From JAKLHL01 sp964411885 (lineage in GTDB: Bacteria; Bdellovibrionota; JAFGOL01), in assembly GCA_964411885.1 (NCBI GenBank), contig CAYPMK010000031.1:1-16690 (forward strand): a stretch of 16,690 nt of DNA. Reading direction: 5' to 3'. A program made the position numbers and the translations under genes. The notes beneath the pieces were generated by a model. It saw only the letters and a program-made list of their open reading frames with translations, did not search any database and was not told where the DNA came from. Of this stretch, positions 7,421 to 14,760 are shown one piece after another; within the stretch, counting starts at the first letter, position 1; each line of letters opens with the position of its first letter.

Positions 7421-8280
7421 TTTACTAGTTTATATCCCTTGTACTCAAAAAGCCTTATTCCAAATATTTTTTCTATCATATCAGACATCCAATACCTAAA
7501 TTCCTTGTAGGAATTTATTTTAGATCTAAAACTAAAGCTCCAGTTCTGTTTTTTTATCCTTTCTTTCATTATCGCTGGATGAGTTCCTTTGTATTCAAAC
7601 AAACCATAACGTTCACTGCCGTACTCAAGCACTTTGTTCTTTTCATCGAACTTCTCACCATGCCACAGTCTGTCCATAGCAACAGTTTTTGCTCTCATCG
7701 ATTCTAAAGGTCTTACCCACCCATAATGAAAGATCCTTGCGCCTGTATATGCAACTGGAACTCTTGATCCGTCGTTGTACCTAAAACCCTGTGCATCTGC
7801 ATAAGAAACTATCCCCTTATTGTTCCTTATTATCCTTACTTCCCTTCTGTACCAATTTCTTGCAGAAGCTTTACATGAATAAGAACCATAAAAATGGTTA
7901 TAGTCGAACAAAAGGCCGTCTACACCATCCCTATCAAGATTATTCTTCATAGCATTGAATATTTTTTCATTATCATCTTCATGTATAAGTTCGTCGGCCT
8001 GTATATAGAAACACCAATCACCAGTACATTTTTCTAAAGCAAGATTAGTATGATGTGAAAGTATCCTGCCACCAGAAGGAAGTTCTCCTCCCCACTGAGT
8101 TTGGAATATCTTTATTTTTGGATCACCTATTGCCTTTACCATATCCAGAGTATTGTCGTCTGAATTTGGTACATTAACTATAAATTCGTCTACCAGTGGT
8201 AGCACAGATTTTATAGATTCAATAAAAGGATAATCATAAACAACGCCATTACGAACAAATGTAAAACCACTTACTTTCAT
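7417..8280 (-). CDS. Family 2-like glycosyltransferase
   Basis: This 287-residue GT-A-fold glycosyltransferase probably acts at the cytoplasmic face in cell-surface glycan or lipid-linked sugar assembly. The N-terminus 'GFTFVRNGVVYDYPFIESIKS' and 'NSDDNTLDMVKAI' match the nucleotide-sugar binding half of GT2 proteins of this subgroup. An acidic motif QADE (about 94-97) lies at the position of the metal-binding DxD. 'NWYRREVRIIRN' and 'IFHYGWVRP' are further subgroup-like blocks. No membrane segment is visible. It overlaps the M23 gene upstream and trmJ downstream by ATGA, so expression is coupled to both. The donor and acceptor sugars cannot be inferred. Confidence 0.85.
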   Translation of the reverse strand: MKVSGFTFVRNGVVYDYPFIESIKSVLPLVDEFIVNVPNSDDNTLDMVKAIGDPKIKIFQTQWGGELPSGGRILSHHTNLALEKCTGDWCFYIQADELIHEDDNEKIFNAMKNNLDRDGVDGLLFDYNHFYGSYSCKASARNWYRREVRIIRNNKGIVSYADAQGFRYNDGSRVPVAYTGARIFHYGWVRPLESMRAKTVAMDRLWHGEKFDEKNKVLEYGSERYGLFEYKGTHPAIMKERIKKQNWSFSFRSKINSYKEFRYWMSDMIEKIFGIRLFEYKGYKLVK

Positions 8281-9143
8281 TTTGAGAATATTGCCTCTCC
8301 ATTATTATTTTTATATGCACCCTTGCTAGAGGGGATAGCGCCAAGATATTTAAGAGGATCTTTGCTGTATTTACCTTTTCGTACCTCAAAGTGAAGATGA
8401 GGTCCAGAAGAATGACCAGTATTACCAAGCAAGGCTATTACATCTCCTTGGCTAACAATATCACCTTTCCTAACCTTATTAACCTTGTTGTGTGAATACA
8501 CCGTATGAAAACCCTGATTGTGCCTTATTACTATCATGTTGCCATAGCCACGTATCTTGTTGTTGCTATAAATTACCTGTCCACTCTTTGATGCAAATAT
8601 TTTCGTGCCTGATGGACCCATTATATCTATACCATCGTGGAATCTTGTTGAACTTCTCCATCCATAAAAAGAACTTATTTTCCCACCATCTACAGGCCAT
8701 AAGAATTCTGGCGCTTTTCTTGGATTCTCTGGCATAGCAACGCCAGATTCTGTAACCGTAGGAGTTTCTGACGTTTCTTTTTCTTCTGCTTGCGCTCTTG
8801 TTATAGTTTTTTCTTGTCTTCTTTTTGAACGCGAGCCAAACACTCCAGAAGCTCTTGATCCAGTATTATTATTTTCTGCTTCTGGCTCTAAAGAACTTGA
8901 GTGTCTTGTTCTTGTTTTCGACCCAAAAACACTAGATGCTTTTGAAGTACCATCAACTTCCTCGTTATCGGAACTAGACCTTGAGGAGCCAAAAACAGAA
9001 GAAGAGTCACTACCACTATTATCAGAAGTAGAGCTACCTTGTGTACTTGTTCCTCTGTCTCCAAAAACAGAGACCATAGATGAATAAATATCAAAAGAAA
9101 AAAAAGAAAGGATCAAAATAATTGCAAAGTGTTTCTTGAGCAT
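8277..9143 (-). CDS. Secreted M23 (LytM) peptidase with VFG-repeat linker, NlpD-like position
   Basis: This protein of about 288 residues is exported and predicted to cleave or bind peptidoglycan cross-links. A signal peptide (about 1-22) precedes a Ser-rich, low-complexity linker (about 25-140). The linker carries four copies of a short motif around VFG: SVFGDRG, SVFGSSR, SVFGSKT and GVFGSRS. The C-terminal M23 domain begins near 'FLWPVDGGKISSFYG'. It retains the zinc ligands HxxxD (His169, Asp173) and the HLH motif in GPHLHFE, so it should be catalytically competent, unlike E. coli NlpD. The ATG at 9143 is chosen. A TTG at 9146 is in frame and has better spacing to the GGAG inside the surE end. 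The gene lies directly after surE, as nlpD often does. A T8 tract in the signal peptide is in frame. Confidence 0.9.
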   Translation of the reverse strand: MLKKHFAIILILSFFSFDIYSSMVSVFGDRGTSTQGSSTSDNSGSDSSSVFGSSRSSSDNEEVDGTSKASSVFGSKTRTRHSSSLEPEAENNNTGSRASGVFGSRSKRRQEKTITRAQAEEKETSETPTVTESGVAMPENPRKAPEFLWPVDGGKISSFYGWRSSTRFHDGIDIMGPSGTKIFASKSGQVIYSNNKIRGYGNMIVIRHNQGFHTVYSHNKVNKVRKGDIVSQGDVIALLGNTGHSSGPHLHFEVRKGKYSKDPLKYLGAIPSSKGAYKNNNGEAIFSK

Positions 9144-9149
9144 CAAATA

Positions 9150-9908
9150 TTAAACGCTCCATCCCTTTAGTTCATTTAACATATCATGATCAGTAAGATC
9201 TAACGATATAGGTGTTATAGAAACATAACCTTCGTTAACTGCCACACAGTCTGTTCCCTCTATATTAGAAAAACAATTATAAGCACCCCATAGCCAATAG
9301 TAATCCTTACCTCTTGGGTCTTTGCCAGATTTTAATTCTTGAACATAGCGTCTATCACCCAACTTTGTTATCTTTGTACCTTTAACATTTTTCGCTGGTA
9401 TGTTGGGATAATTAATATTAAGAAAACCGTTCTTCTTATACCCTTGCTCAAGCATTTTTTTTGCTATCACTCTTGAATATTCAGCAACATCGTCCCAATA
9501 AAAGTGTTCTTTGTTGTCATCTATCACCAAAGATACTGCAAAACCATTCACACCGTCTATAACAGACTGTCTAATACCTGCGACTGTACCACTATAATAA
9601 ACATCTATCCCAAGATTTGCTCCGTTATTTATTCCAGAAACAGTAAGATCTGGTTTTTTGGGGAGTAAACCATACATGGCTGCATAAACACAATCTGCTG
9701 GATAACCAGACACAGAATAAAAATCCTTATCTAACTCTTTTATCCTTAAAGGAACATCTGTGGTCAAGGCGTGGCTTGTGCCTGATCTTTGATGGTGAGG
9801 AGCTACAACTATGACTCTTCCCAAAGACGAAAGTTTTTGTTGAAGTGCTTTTAACCCCGGTGCATGAACACCATCGTCATTAGTAATAAGGATCAATTTT
9901 TCTGACAT
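9150..9908 (-). CDS. surE: 5'-nucleotidase SurE
   Basis: This 252-residue cytoplasmic metal-dependent nucleoside 5'-monophosphate phosphatase is linked to stationary-phase survival. The signature ITNDDGVHAPG (8-18) supplies the metal-binding Asp11 and Asp12. Ser42 lies in 'HQRSGTSHALT'. Asn94 lies in SGINNGANLG (91-100), followed by SGTVAG (105-110). The length is typical. An AAGGGG overlapping the ychF stop region, 7 nt before the ATG, is the ribosome site. The surE-M23 order recalls surE-pcm-nlpD-rpoS of gammaproteobacteria, but neither pcm nor rpoS is present here. Confidence 0.96.
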   Translation of the reverse strand: MSEKLILITNDDGVHAPGLKALQQKLSSLGRVIVVAPHHQRSGTSHALTTDVPLRIKELDKDFYSVSGYPADCVYAAMYGLLPKKPDLTVSGINNGANLGIDVYYSGTVAGIRQSVIDGVNGFAVSLVIDDNKEHFYWDDVAEYSRVIAKKMLEQGYKKNGFLNINYPNIPAKNVKGTKITKLGDRRYVQELKSGKDPRGKDYYWLWGAYNCFSNIEGTDCVAVNEGYVSITPISLDLTDHDMLNELKGWSV

Positions 9909-9919
9909 CTACATACCCC

Positions 9920-10936
9920 TTAAACATTGAACTTAAAATGTATTATATCACCATGTTGAACAATGTAATCTTTTCCTTCACTCCTTACAAGGCCTGCCGC
10001 CTTGGCTTTGTTCTCATCACCATGTTTCATAAACTCGTTATAATGTATGGTTGAGGCCCTTATAAAACCTCTTTCTATATCGCTGTGTATCTTTCCTGCA
10101 GCAGATAGAGCCGTAGAACCTTTACTTATACTCCACGCCCTAACCTCGTCCTCTCCTACTGTGTAGAACGATATCAGGTCCATTGTTTGATATACAAGAC
10201 GAATGAACCTTTCTGATAAAGGTTCATTAAGACCATATTCTTTTAAAAACTCATCCCTTTCTGTACCAACAAGACCGCTAAGTTCTTTTTCTATTTCTGC
10301 AGAAAGCACCATATAAGGCAGGCCCTCTGTATTTAGAGAAGAAAGTTTTTGAGAAGAAAGTAAATCCTCAGTAACGTTAACTGCTATCATTAATGGTTTT
10401 AATGCAAAAAGCTGAAAAGCAGACAACCATCTTAGTTGGTCTTTTGTAATAGTGGTTCTGTCTATCAAAGAATTAGATTCCAGTTTTTGAAAAAGATCCT
10501 CATAAAGAGCCATCTCTTGTTTATCATAAGCACCTTTTTTCATTCTCTGAATTTTTGCATCCAAGATAACAGCATCTAAAAGATTAAGTTCAGATCGTAT
10601 GTCGTTTATCTCTGTGGCAACTTTATCAGGGTTGTCAACAACACCACAAACAAGGACCAAGGAATCAAGTTCCCTATACTTTGATACCAAGCCCGGACTC
10701 CCAAGCATAGAGTCTGAGGCATCCATAGATCTGTTATAATCCATTACATCAAATTCTGCATAGGTAGTCTTTTTTGGTTTAAATATACCAGAAAGTTCAT
10801 CTATGGACGGGTCCTTAACCCTTACCTTTGCTATATTAATAAGCCCAGCACCATGCTGAGAAACATTTATGCCAGAAACAGCCTCAAAAAGAGTGCTTTT
10901 ACCGCTGGATCTTTTCCCTATAAAACCTACTTTCAT
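9920..10936 (-). CDS. Divergent YchF/OLA1-family P-loop NTPase
   Basis: This 338-residue YchF-type NTPase is shorter than the canonical 363 residues. The P-loop is GKRSSGKST (7-15), in place of the usual GLPNVGKST. The G4-like motif is NVTE (187-190), the NxxE pattern that in YchF proteins goes with ATP rather than GTP specificity. SAE (212-214) follows. The C-terminal TGS domain (about 255-338) is very well conserved: 'EVRAWSISKGSTA', 'AAGKIHSDIERGFIRA', and 'EGKDYIVQHGDIIHFKFNV'. The expected DxAG of switch II is not present; the corresponding stretch reads 'DVMDYNRSMDASDS'. It heads the eight-gene operon with AGGAG 7 nt before the ATG. YchF proteins bind ribosomes and affect stress responses. 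This may be a paralogue with altered hydrolysis. Confidence 0.9.
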   Translation of the reverse strand: MKVGFIGKRSSGKSTLFEAVSGINVSQHGAGLINIAKVRVKDPSIDELSGIFKPKKTTYAEFDVMDYNRSMDASDSMLGSPGLVSKYRELDSLVLVCGVVDNPDKVATEINDIRSELNLLDAVILDAKIQRMKKGAYDKQEMALYEDLFQKLESNSLIDRTTITKDQLRWLSAFQLFALKPLMIAVNVTEDLLSSQKLSSLNTEGLPYMVLSAEIEKELSGLVGTERDEFLKEYGLNEPLSERFIRLVYQTMDLISFYTVGEDEVRAWSISKGSTALSAAGKIHSDIERGFIRASTIHYNEFMKHGDENKAKAAGLVRSEGKDYIVQHGDIIHFKFNV

Positions 10937-10943
10937 CCTTGAT

Positions 10944-10995
10944 CTCCTAAGTTAAATTCTGTCAAAATTATTACTACAAATCCCTTAAAAGACAA
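10944..10995 (-). promoter_or_regulatory. Candidate promoter and ribosome site of the eight-gene operon
   Basis: The minus strand reads TTGTCT (10995-10990), a 16-nt spacer and TAATAA (10973-10968). This predicts a leader of about 25 nt carrying AGGAG at 10948-10944, 7 nt before the ychF ATG. The -35 is 4/6, so the promoter is moderate. A TTGACA at 10965-10960 has no matching -10 and was not used. Confidence 0.45.
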
Positions 10996-11002
10996 ATCTA
11001 TG

Positions 11003-11031
11003 TTGAACTTATTGCCCTTGAGGGTTAATAT
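11003..11031 (+). promoter_or_regulatory. Promoter of the DxNxDG-repeat protein gene, predicted leaderless
   Basis: TTGAAC (11003-11008), a 17-nt spacer and TAATAT (11026-11031) make a good sigma70-type promoter. Only 7 nt separate the -10 from the ATG at 11039, so transcription should begin at or within a base of the start codon. Confidence 0.6.
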
Positions 11032-11038
11032 TTAGTAT

Positions 11039-12007
11039 ATGGGAATCTTTACAATAGTTCTATCATTATTATTTAATTTAAATATGGGTATCTATGCCCA
11101 AAAAACTGAGACAAAACCTGACATAAAACAAAATGTAAAACCAGAAGTTAAACCAGAAGTTAAAAAAGAGGCTAAGCAAGAAATAAAAACTGACGTGAAA
11201 GCAGAAGTACCAGAACCTAAGCTAGAGATAAAGACCACAACAACAGCAGCACAGCCTGTACAAACAACAACAGAAACAAAACCCGAGATAAAACCAGAAA
11301 TAAAACCCGTGGTAAAAACAGAACCACAAAAAAAAGAAATAATCCTAGAAAGAGAAACAATAGAATTAATAGACGAGAACGGAGATGGGATAGCAGAGAT
11401 AAAAAAATACTACAATCTGAACGAAGATGGTGAAAGAATACTAATAAAAAAAGAAATAGATATAAGTGGAGATGGAAAAGTAGACTACATTGTGAACTAT
11501 AAGAACAAAAGACCTTGGGATGATAAGATAGAAATAATACTAGTAGATAACGATTTCGACGGTAAATTTGATGAAAAGAGATTTTACTCAGAGAACGGAC
11601 AATTGATAAAAAAAGAACTCGACCTTAATTTTGACAGTAAACCAGACCTTATTAAACGATACTACAATAACGAACTTGTAAAGAAAGAGATAGACACTAA
11701 TTTTGACGGTGTATTTGATCAATGGGAATATTATCAAGACGGTAAACTTGCAAGGATAGAAATAGATACGGACGGAGATGGCAAGCCAGACAAAATAGGA
11801 AAAACACAAATACAAGAAGTATATAAATTTGATCTAGATGAGATACAAAAAGCAGCGGCACAAACAAACCAACTTGAACCAACAAAAAAGAAAGCAAGCA
11901 CTAAAAAATCTTTAAAAAAGAAGAAGGTAAAAAGAAAAATACCTGTTAAGAAAAAAATAACAACCTTACCAAAACAAACAGTAAATCAAGAGATTACCGT
12001 CCAATAA
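11039..12007 (+). CDS. Secreted Lys-rich protein with six DxNxDG calcium-binding-like repeats
   Basis: This 322-residue protein has a probable signal peptide (1-20, ending IYAQ). Residues 22-100 are low-complexity, with many K-P-E-[IV]-K style units and a Thr/Gln stretch. Residues about 110-255 hold six repeats of D-x-[ND]-x-D-[GS]-x-x-[DE], starting at Asp112, 141, 170, 195, 219 and 243. They are spaced 24-29 residues apart and usually followed by an aromatic pair and 'KKE-[IL]-D'. Such loops resemble EF-hand or dockerin-type calcium sites. Residues 283-310 form a very basic Lys-rich tail. Proteins of this style are common in deltaproteobacterial-grade genomes, but the role is unknown; a cell-surface or periplasmic structural role is possible. 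Its 3' end overlaps convergent lepB by 14 bp. An A8 tract (11328-11335) is in frame. Confidence 0.85.
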   Translation: MGIFTIVLSLLFNLNMGIYAQKTETKPDIKQNVKPEVKPEVKKEAKQEIKTDVKAEVPEPKLEIKTTTTAAQPVQTTTETKPEIKPEIKPVVKTEPQKKEIILERETIELIDENGDGIAEIKKYYNLNEDGERILIKKEIDISGDGKVDYIVNYKNKRPWDDKIEIILVDNDFDGKFDEKRFYSENGQLIKKELDLNFDSKPDLIKRYYNNELVKKEIDTNFDGVFDQWEYYQDGKLARIEIDTDGDGKPDKIGKTQIQEVYKFDLDEIQKAAAQTNQLEPTKKKASTKKSLKKKKVKRKIPVKKKITTLPKQTVNQEITVQ

Positions 12008-12674
12008 GGCCGAGTCTATCCCAACGTATCTTTCCAGAAACAGGATCTTTAGAGAACCAAACAAAGACAACCTTAGCCAATAGATCATCTTCTTTAATAG
12101 GTCCCCAGCTTCTTGAATCAACAGAGTTGGTCCTGTTATCACCAAGTAAAAACATTTGACCTTTGCTTAGTTTTATCAGAGGTAGCTCTTCTGCTCTTTT
12201 TGAACCACTATAAAGTACAGAGTAAAATTCTTTATCTAAAAACTCTCTATAAACAGCGCTATCGTTATCTATGTAACGATACTTAGAAACATCTGTACCA
12301 AATTTTCTAACAATTTCTTTACCAGATATTTTTAACTTACCAGAACTCATTTCAACAGTATCGCCATTTAACGCTACAACTCTTTTTATATAATTATTCC
12401 CGTCTGCTCTTTTTATAACAACTAGATCTGCTTTTTTTGGTGTAAAGAACCTTATATATGGACCACCAAAAGGTATTCTTATGCCATAGATTATCTTTAA
12501 ACCAACAACGTGGTCACCCTCTACAAGCGTTGGTTGCATAGAGTTCGACGGTATTTTATATGAATCAGCAACAAAGACCCTCACAAAGAGGACTATTATT
12601 ACTGTGGCAATAATCGGAGAAATATATCTATTGAATTTTTGATAATAAGTCCTTGTAAGAACAAAAGGTCTCAT
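11994..12674 (-). CDS. lepB: Signal peptidase I
   Basis: This 226-residue membrane peptidase removes signal peptides from exported proteins. One N-terminal membrane helix (about 18-36) is followed by box B 'YKIPSNSMQPTLVEGD' with the catalytic Ser45. The catalytic Lys97 lies in box D 'NYIKRVVALNGD'. Box E, GDNRTNSVDSRSWG, is intact. The start overlaps the lepA stop by one base (TAATG), so the two are coupled, an arrangement known in many bacteria. The 3' end overlaps the convergent DxNxDG gene by 14 bp, leaving no room for a separate terminator. Confidence 0.96.
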   Translation of the reverse strand: MRPFVLTRTYYQKFNRYISPIIATVIIVLFVRVFVADSYKIPSNSMQPTLVEGDHVVGLKIIYGIRIPFGGPYIRFFTPKKADLVVIKRADGNNYIKRVVALNGDTVEMSSGKLKISGKEIVRKFGTDVSKYRYIDNDSAVYREFLDKEFYSVLYSGSKRAEELPLIKLSKGQMFLLGDNRTNSVDSRSWGPIKEDDLLAKVVFVWFSKDPVSGKIRWDRLGLIGR

Positions 12675-14467
12675 TATTTCACCTTTAATACAGCCAAAAA
12701 TGCTTCTTGTGGAAGGTCTACGTTGCCGACCTTTTTCATCCTCTTTTTACCTTCTTTTTGTTTTTCAAGAAGTTTTCTTTTTCTTGTAACGTCTCCACCA
12801 TAACATTTTGCTGTAACATTCTTCCTTAGCGCCTTAACAGATTCTCTAGCTATTACCCTGGAACCTATAGCCGCTTGTATTGCAACCTCGAACATTTGTC
12901 TGTTTATTACTTCTCTTAATTTACTTACAAGCTCTCTTCCTCTGTAATAGGAATTATCTGCATGTACTATTACAGAAAGTGCATCAACAACTTTACCGTT
13001 TATTAGGATATCTAATTTAACAAGTTTGGATCTTCTATAATCAAGTATCTCGTAATCCATAGAAGCATAGCCTCTAGAGATAGACTTAAGACTATCATAA
13101 AAATCATACATGACTTCAGACAAAGGAAGATCATATATTATTTGAACTCTGTTATTTTGATAACAGATCATATCAACCTGTTCACCTCTTTTTTCGTTAC
13201 AAAGAGCAAGCAGTCCTCCTATATGTTCAGACGGTGTGTGTATCCTTACTCTCATATATGGTTCTTCTATGTGGTCCACTCCAGCAGAAGGCAGTAGTGA
13301 CGGTGTATTTATTTCTTTCACACTGCCATCGGTCATAAAGACCTTATAAATAACAGACGGTGCTGTTGTAATAACAGCTATATTGAATTCCCTTTCAAGA
13401 CGTTCTTGTATGACTTCCATGTGTAGTAATCCAAGAAAACCACACCTAAAACCAAAACCAAGAGCTTCTGAGGAATCTTTTTCATACGTGAATGAAGCAT
13501 CGTTAAGATGCAATTTATCAAAAGAATCTTTTAGAAGATTATACTCAGAAGATTCAACAGGATAAAAGCCACAGAACACCATTTGTTTTATTGGTTTAAA
13601 ACCCGGTAAGGCTACGTTAACAGGATTGGCTTCATCCATTACCGTATCACCTATGTTTGCCTCTGAAATATCTTTCATCCCCGACGCTATAAAACCAACC
13701 TCTCCTGCACTTAATTCATCAAGATATACAGCCTTAGGAGAGAAAACACCAAGCTTGGTTACTTCAAAAACTTTACCCGTAGCGAAAAGTTTTATTTTCA
13801 TCCCTTGTTTTAACTTACCCTGTTTTATTCTTACCAGAGTTATGACTCCAAGATATGGATCGAACCAACTATCAAAGATCAGTGCCTTAAGTGGAGCATT
13901 TTCATCCCCTGTTGGTGGAGGAACAACTTCTACTATCCTCTCTAAAAGATCATCTATGCCTTTACCAGTTTTTGCAGATATTGGTAAAGCATCACTTGCA
14001 TCCACACCGATTATTTCTTCTATCTCTTTTTTTGATTTCTCTGTATCAGCAACAGGAAGATCTATTTTATTCAATACTGGTATCATCTCAAGACCACTAT
14101 CTACGGCGATAAAAGCATTTGCTATACTTTGTGCTTCAACTCCCTGACTAGCATCAACAACAAGTAAAGCACCTTCGCAAGCACCCATGCTTCTAGAAAC
14201 CTCATAAGAAAAATCTACGTGCCCAGGAGTATCTATAAGGTTAAATTGATAACGTTCTCCGTCTTTGGCCTGATAGTAGATCCTTACTGTTTGGGCTTTT
14301 ATGGTAATACCTCTTTCTCTTTCAAGGTCCATATTATCAAGGTACTGAGCCCTCATTTCTCTGTTGGTAACAGTTCCAGTGAGTTCTAATATCCTGTCTG
14401 CAAGCGTTGATTTACCATGGTCAATATGCGCTATTATACAAAAATTCCTTATATTCTTTTGTTCCAT
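12674..14467 (-). CDS. lepA: Elongation factor 4 (LepA), ribosomal back-translocase GTPase
   Basis: This 597-residue translational GTPase matches the usual length of about 600. The G-domain has G1 AHIDHGKS (13-20), G3 DTPGHVDF, G4 NKIDLP and G5 SAK. EF-G-like domains II, III and V follow, including 'SSEALGFGFRCGFLGLLHMEVIQERLE'-type sequence in the middle. The LepA-specific C-terminal domain ends '...QEAFLAVLKVK' with 'GSRVIARESVKALRKNVTAKCYGGD'-type blocks, which bind near the peptidyl-transferase centre. It follows the small ribbon-helix-helix gene by 15 bp, with AAGGA as the ribosome site overlapping that gene's stop, and precedes lepB. No defects are seen. Confidence 0.98.
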   Translation of the reverse strand: MEQKNIRNFCIIAHIDHGKSTLADRILELTGTVTNREMRAQYLDNMDLERERGITIKAQTVRIYYQAKDGERYQFNLIDTPGHVDFSYEVSRSMGACEGALLVVDASQGVEAQSIANAFIAVDSGLEMIPVLNKIDLPVADTEKSKKEIEEIIGVDASDALPISAKTGKGIDDLLERIVEVVPPPTGDENAPLKALIFDSWFDPYLGVITLVRIKQGKLKQGMKIKLFATGKVFEVTKLGVFSPKAVYLDELSAGEVGFIASGMKDISEANIGDTVMDEANPVNVALPGFKPIKQMVFCGFYPVESSEYNLLKDSFDKLHLNDASFTYEKDSSEALGFGFRCGFLGLLHMEVIQERLEREFNIAVITTAPSVIYKVFMTDGSVKEINTPSLLPSAGVDHIEEPYMRVRIHTPSEHIGGLLALCNEKRGEQVDMICYQNNRVQIIYDLPLSEVMYDFYDSLKSISRGYASMDYEILDYRRSKLVKLDILINGKVVDALSVIVHADNSYYRGRELVSKLREVINRQMFEVAIQAAIGSRVIARESVKALRKNVTAKCYGGDVTRKRKLLEKQKEGKKRMKKVGNVDLPQEAFLAVLKVK

Positions 14468-14482
14468 TTTTATAGAAATTCC

Positions 14483-14704
14483 TTACTGTTGATCTGGGTC
14501 TTTTGGCTTTTGTTCTTTCTTCTTCTTAAGTATAGTTTCAAAAGATAACTGCCCATATGATTCAACTTCGTATTTTTCTAGAACAAGGTCTACACCTTCC
14601 CTTACATACTGAGCCACCGGCACCCTTGTTTTTGTACCAAGATCTTTAAGTGCGCGGTCTTGCTCTTCTGTCAGGTAAACAGTAGTAACTATCATCCTGC
14701 CCAT
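14483..14704 (-). CDS. Small ribbon-helix-helix DNA-binding-like protein
   Basis: This 73-residue protein has residues about 5-45 that fit a ribbon-helix-helix fold. A short strand (VTTVYL) is followed by helix 1 (TEEQDRALKDLGTKT), a turn (RVP) and helix 2 (VAQYVREGVDLVLEKY). Such proteins dimerise and bind DNA with the paired strands. The tail is Lys/Pro/Gln-rich. It heads the lepA-lepB operon. No toxin-like partner lies beside it, so an antitoxin role is not supported. The ATG at 14704 has no Shine-Dalgarno; TATAGT lies 11 nt upstream. An internal ATG at 14695 is an alternative start. Repeated TTGTAC sequences across its promoter suggest autoregulation (inference). Confidence 0.85.
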   Translation of the reverse strand: MGRMIVTTVYLTEEQDRALKDLGTKTRVPVAQYVREGVDLVLEKYEVESYGQLSFETILKKKKEQKPKDPDQQ

Positions 14705-14710
14705 AACAGA

Positions 14711-14743
14711 TTTGTACTATAAAAGCCCGTTTTTGTACAACAA
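14711..14743 (-). promoter_or_regulatory. Promoter of RHH-lepA-lepB with repeated TTGTAC sites
   Basis: The minus strand has TTGTTG (14743-14738), a 16-nt spacer and TATAGT (14721-14716). On the plus strand TTGTAC occurs at 14712-14717 and 14733-14738, starts 21 bp apart (two helical turns). The second lies in the palindrome TTGTACAA (14733-14740). These copies overlap the -35 and -10, so they are a plausible operator, perhaps for the ribbon-helix-helix protein itself. Confidence 0.45.
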
Positions 14744-14760
14744 TTTAAAACAAGATTACC

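Noticed and set aside
9144..9146. TTG start for the M23 peptidase
   Set aside because: It is possible, with better spacing to GGAG, but it adds one residue only and the adjacent ATG at 9143 is the more usual choice.
14483..14704. Ribbon-helix-helix protein as a toxin-antitoxin antitoxin
   Set aside because: The next gene is lepA and no small toxin-like gene is adjacent on either side.
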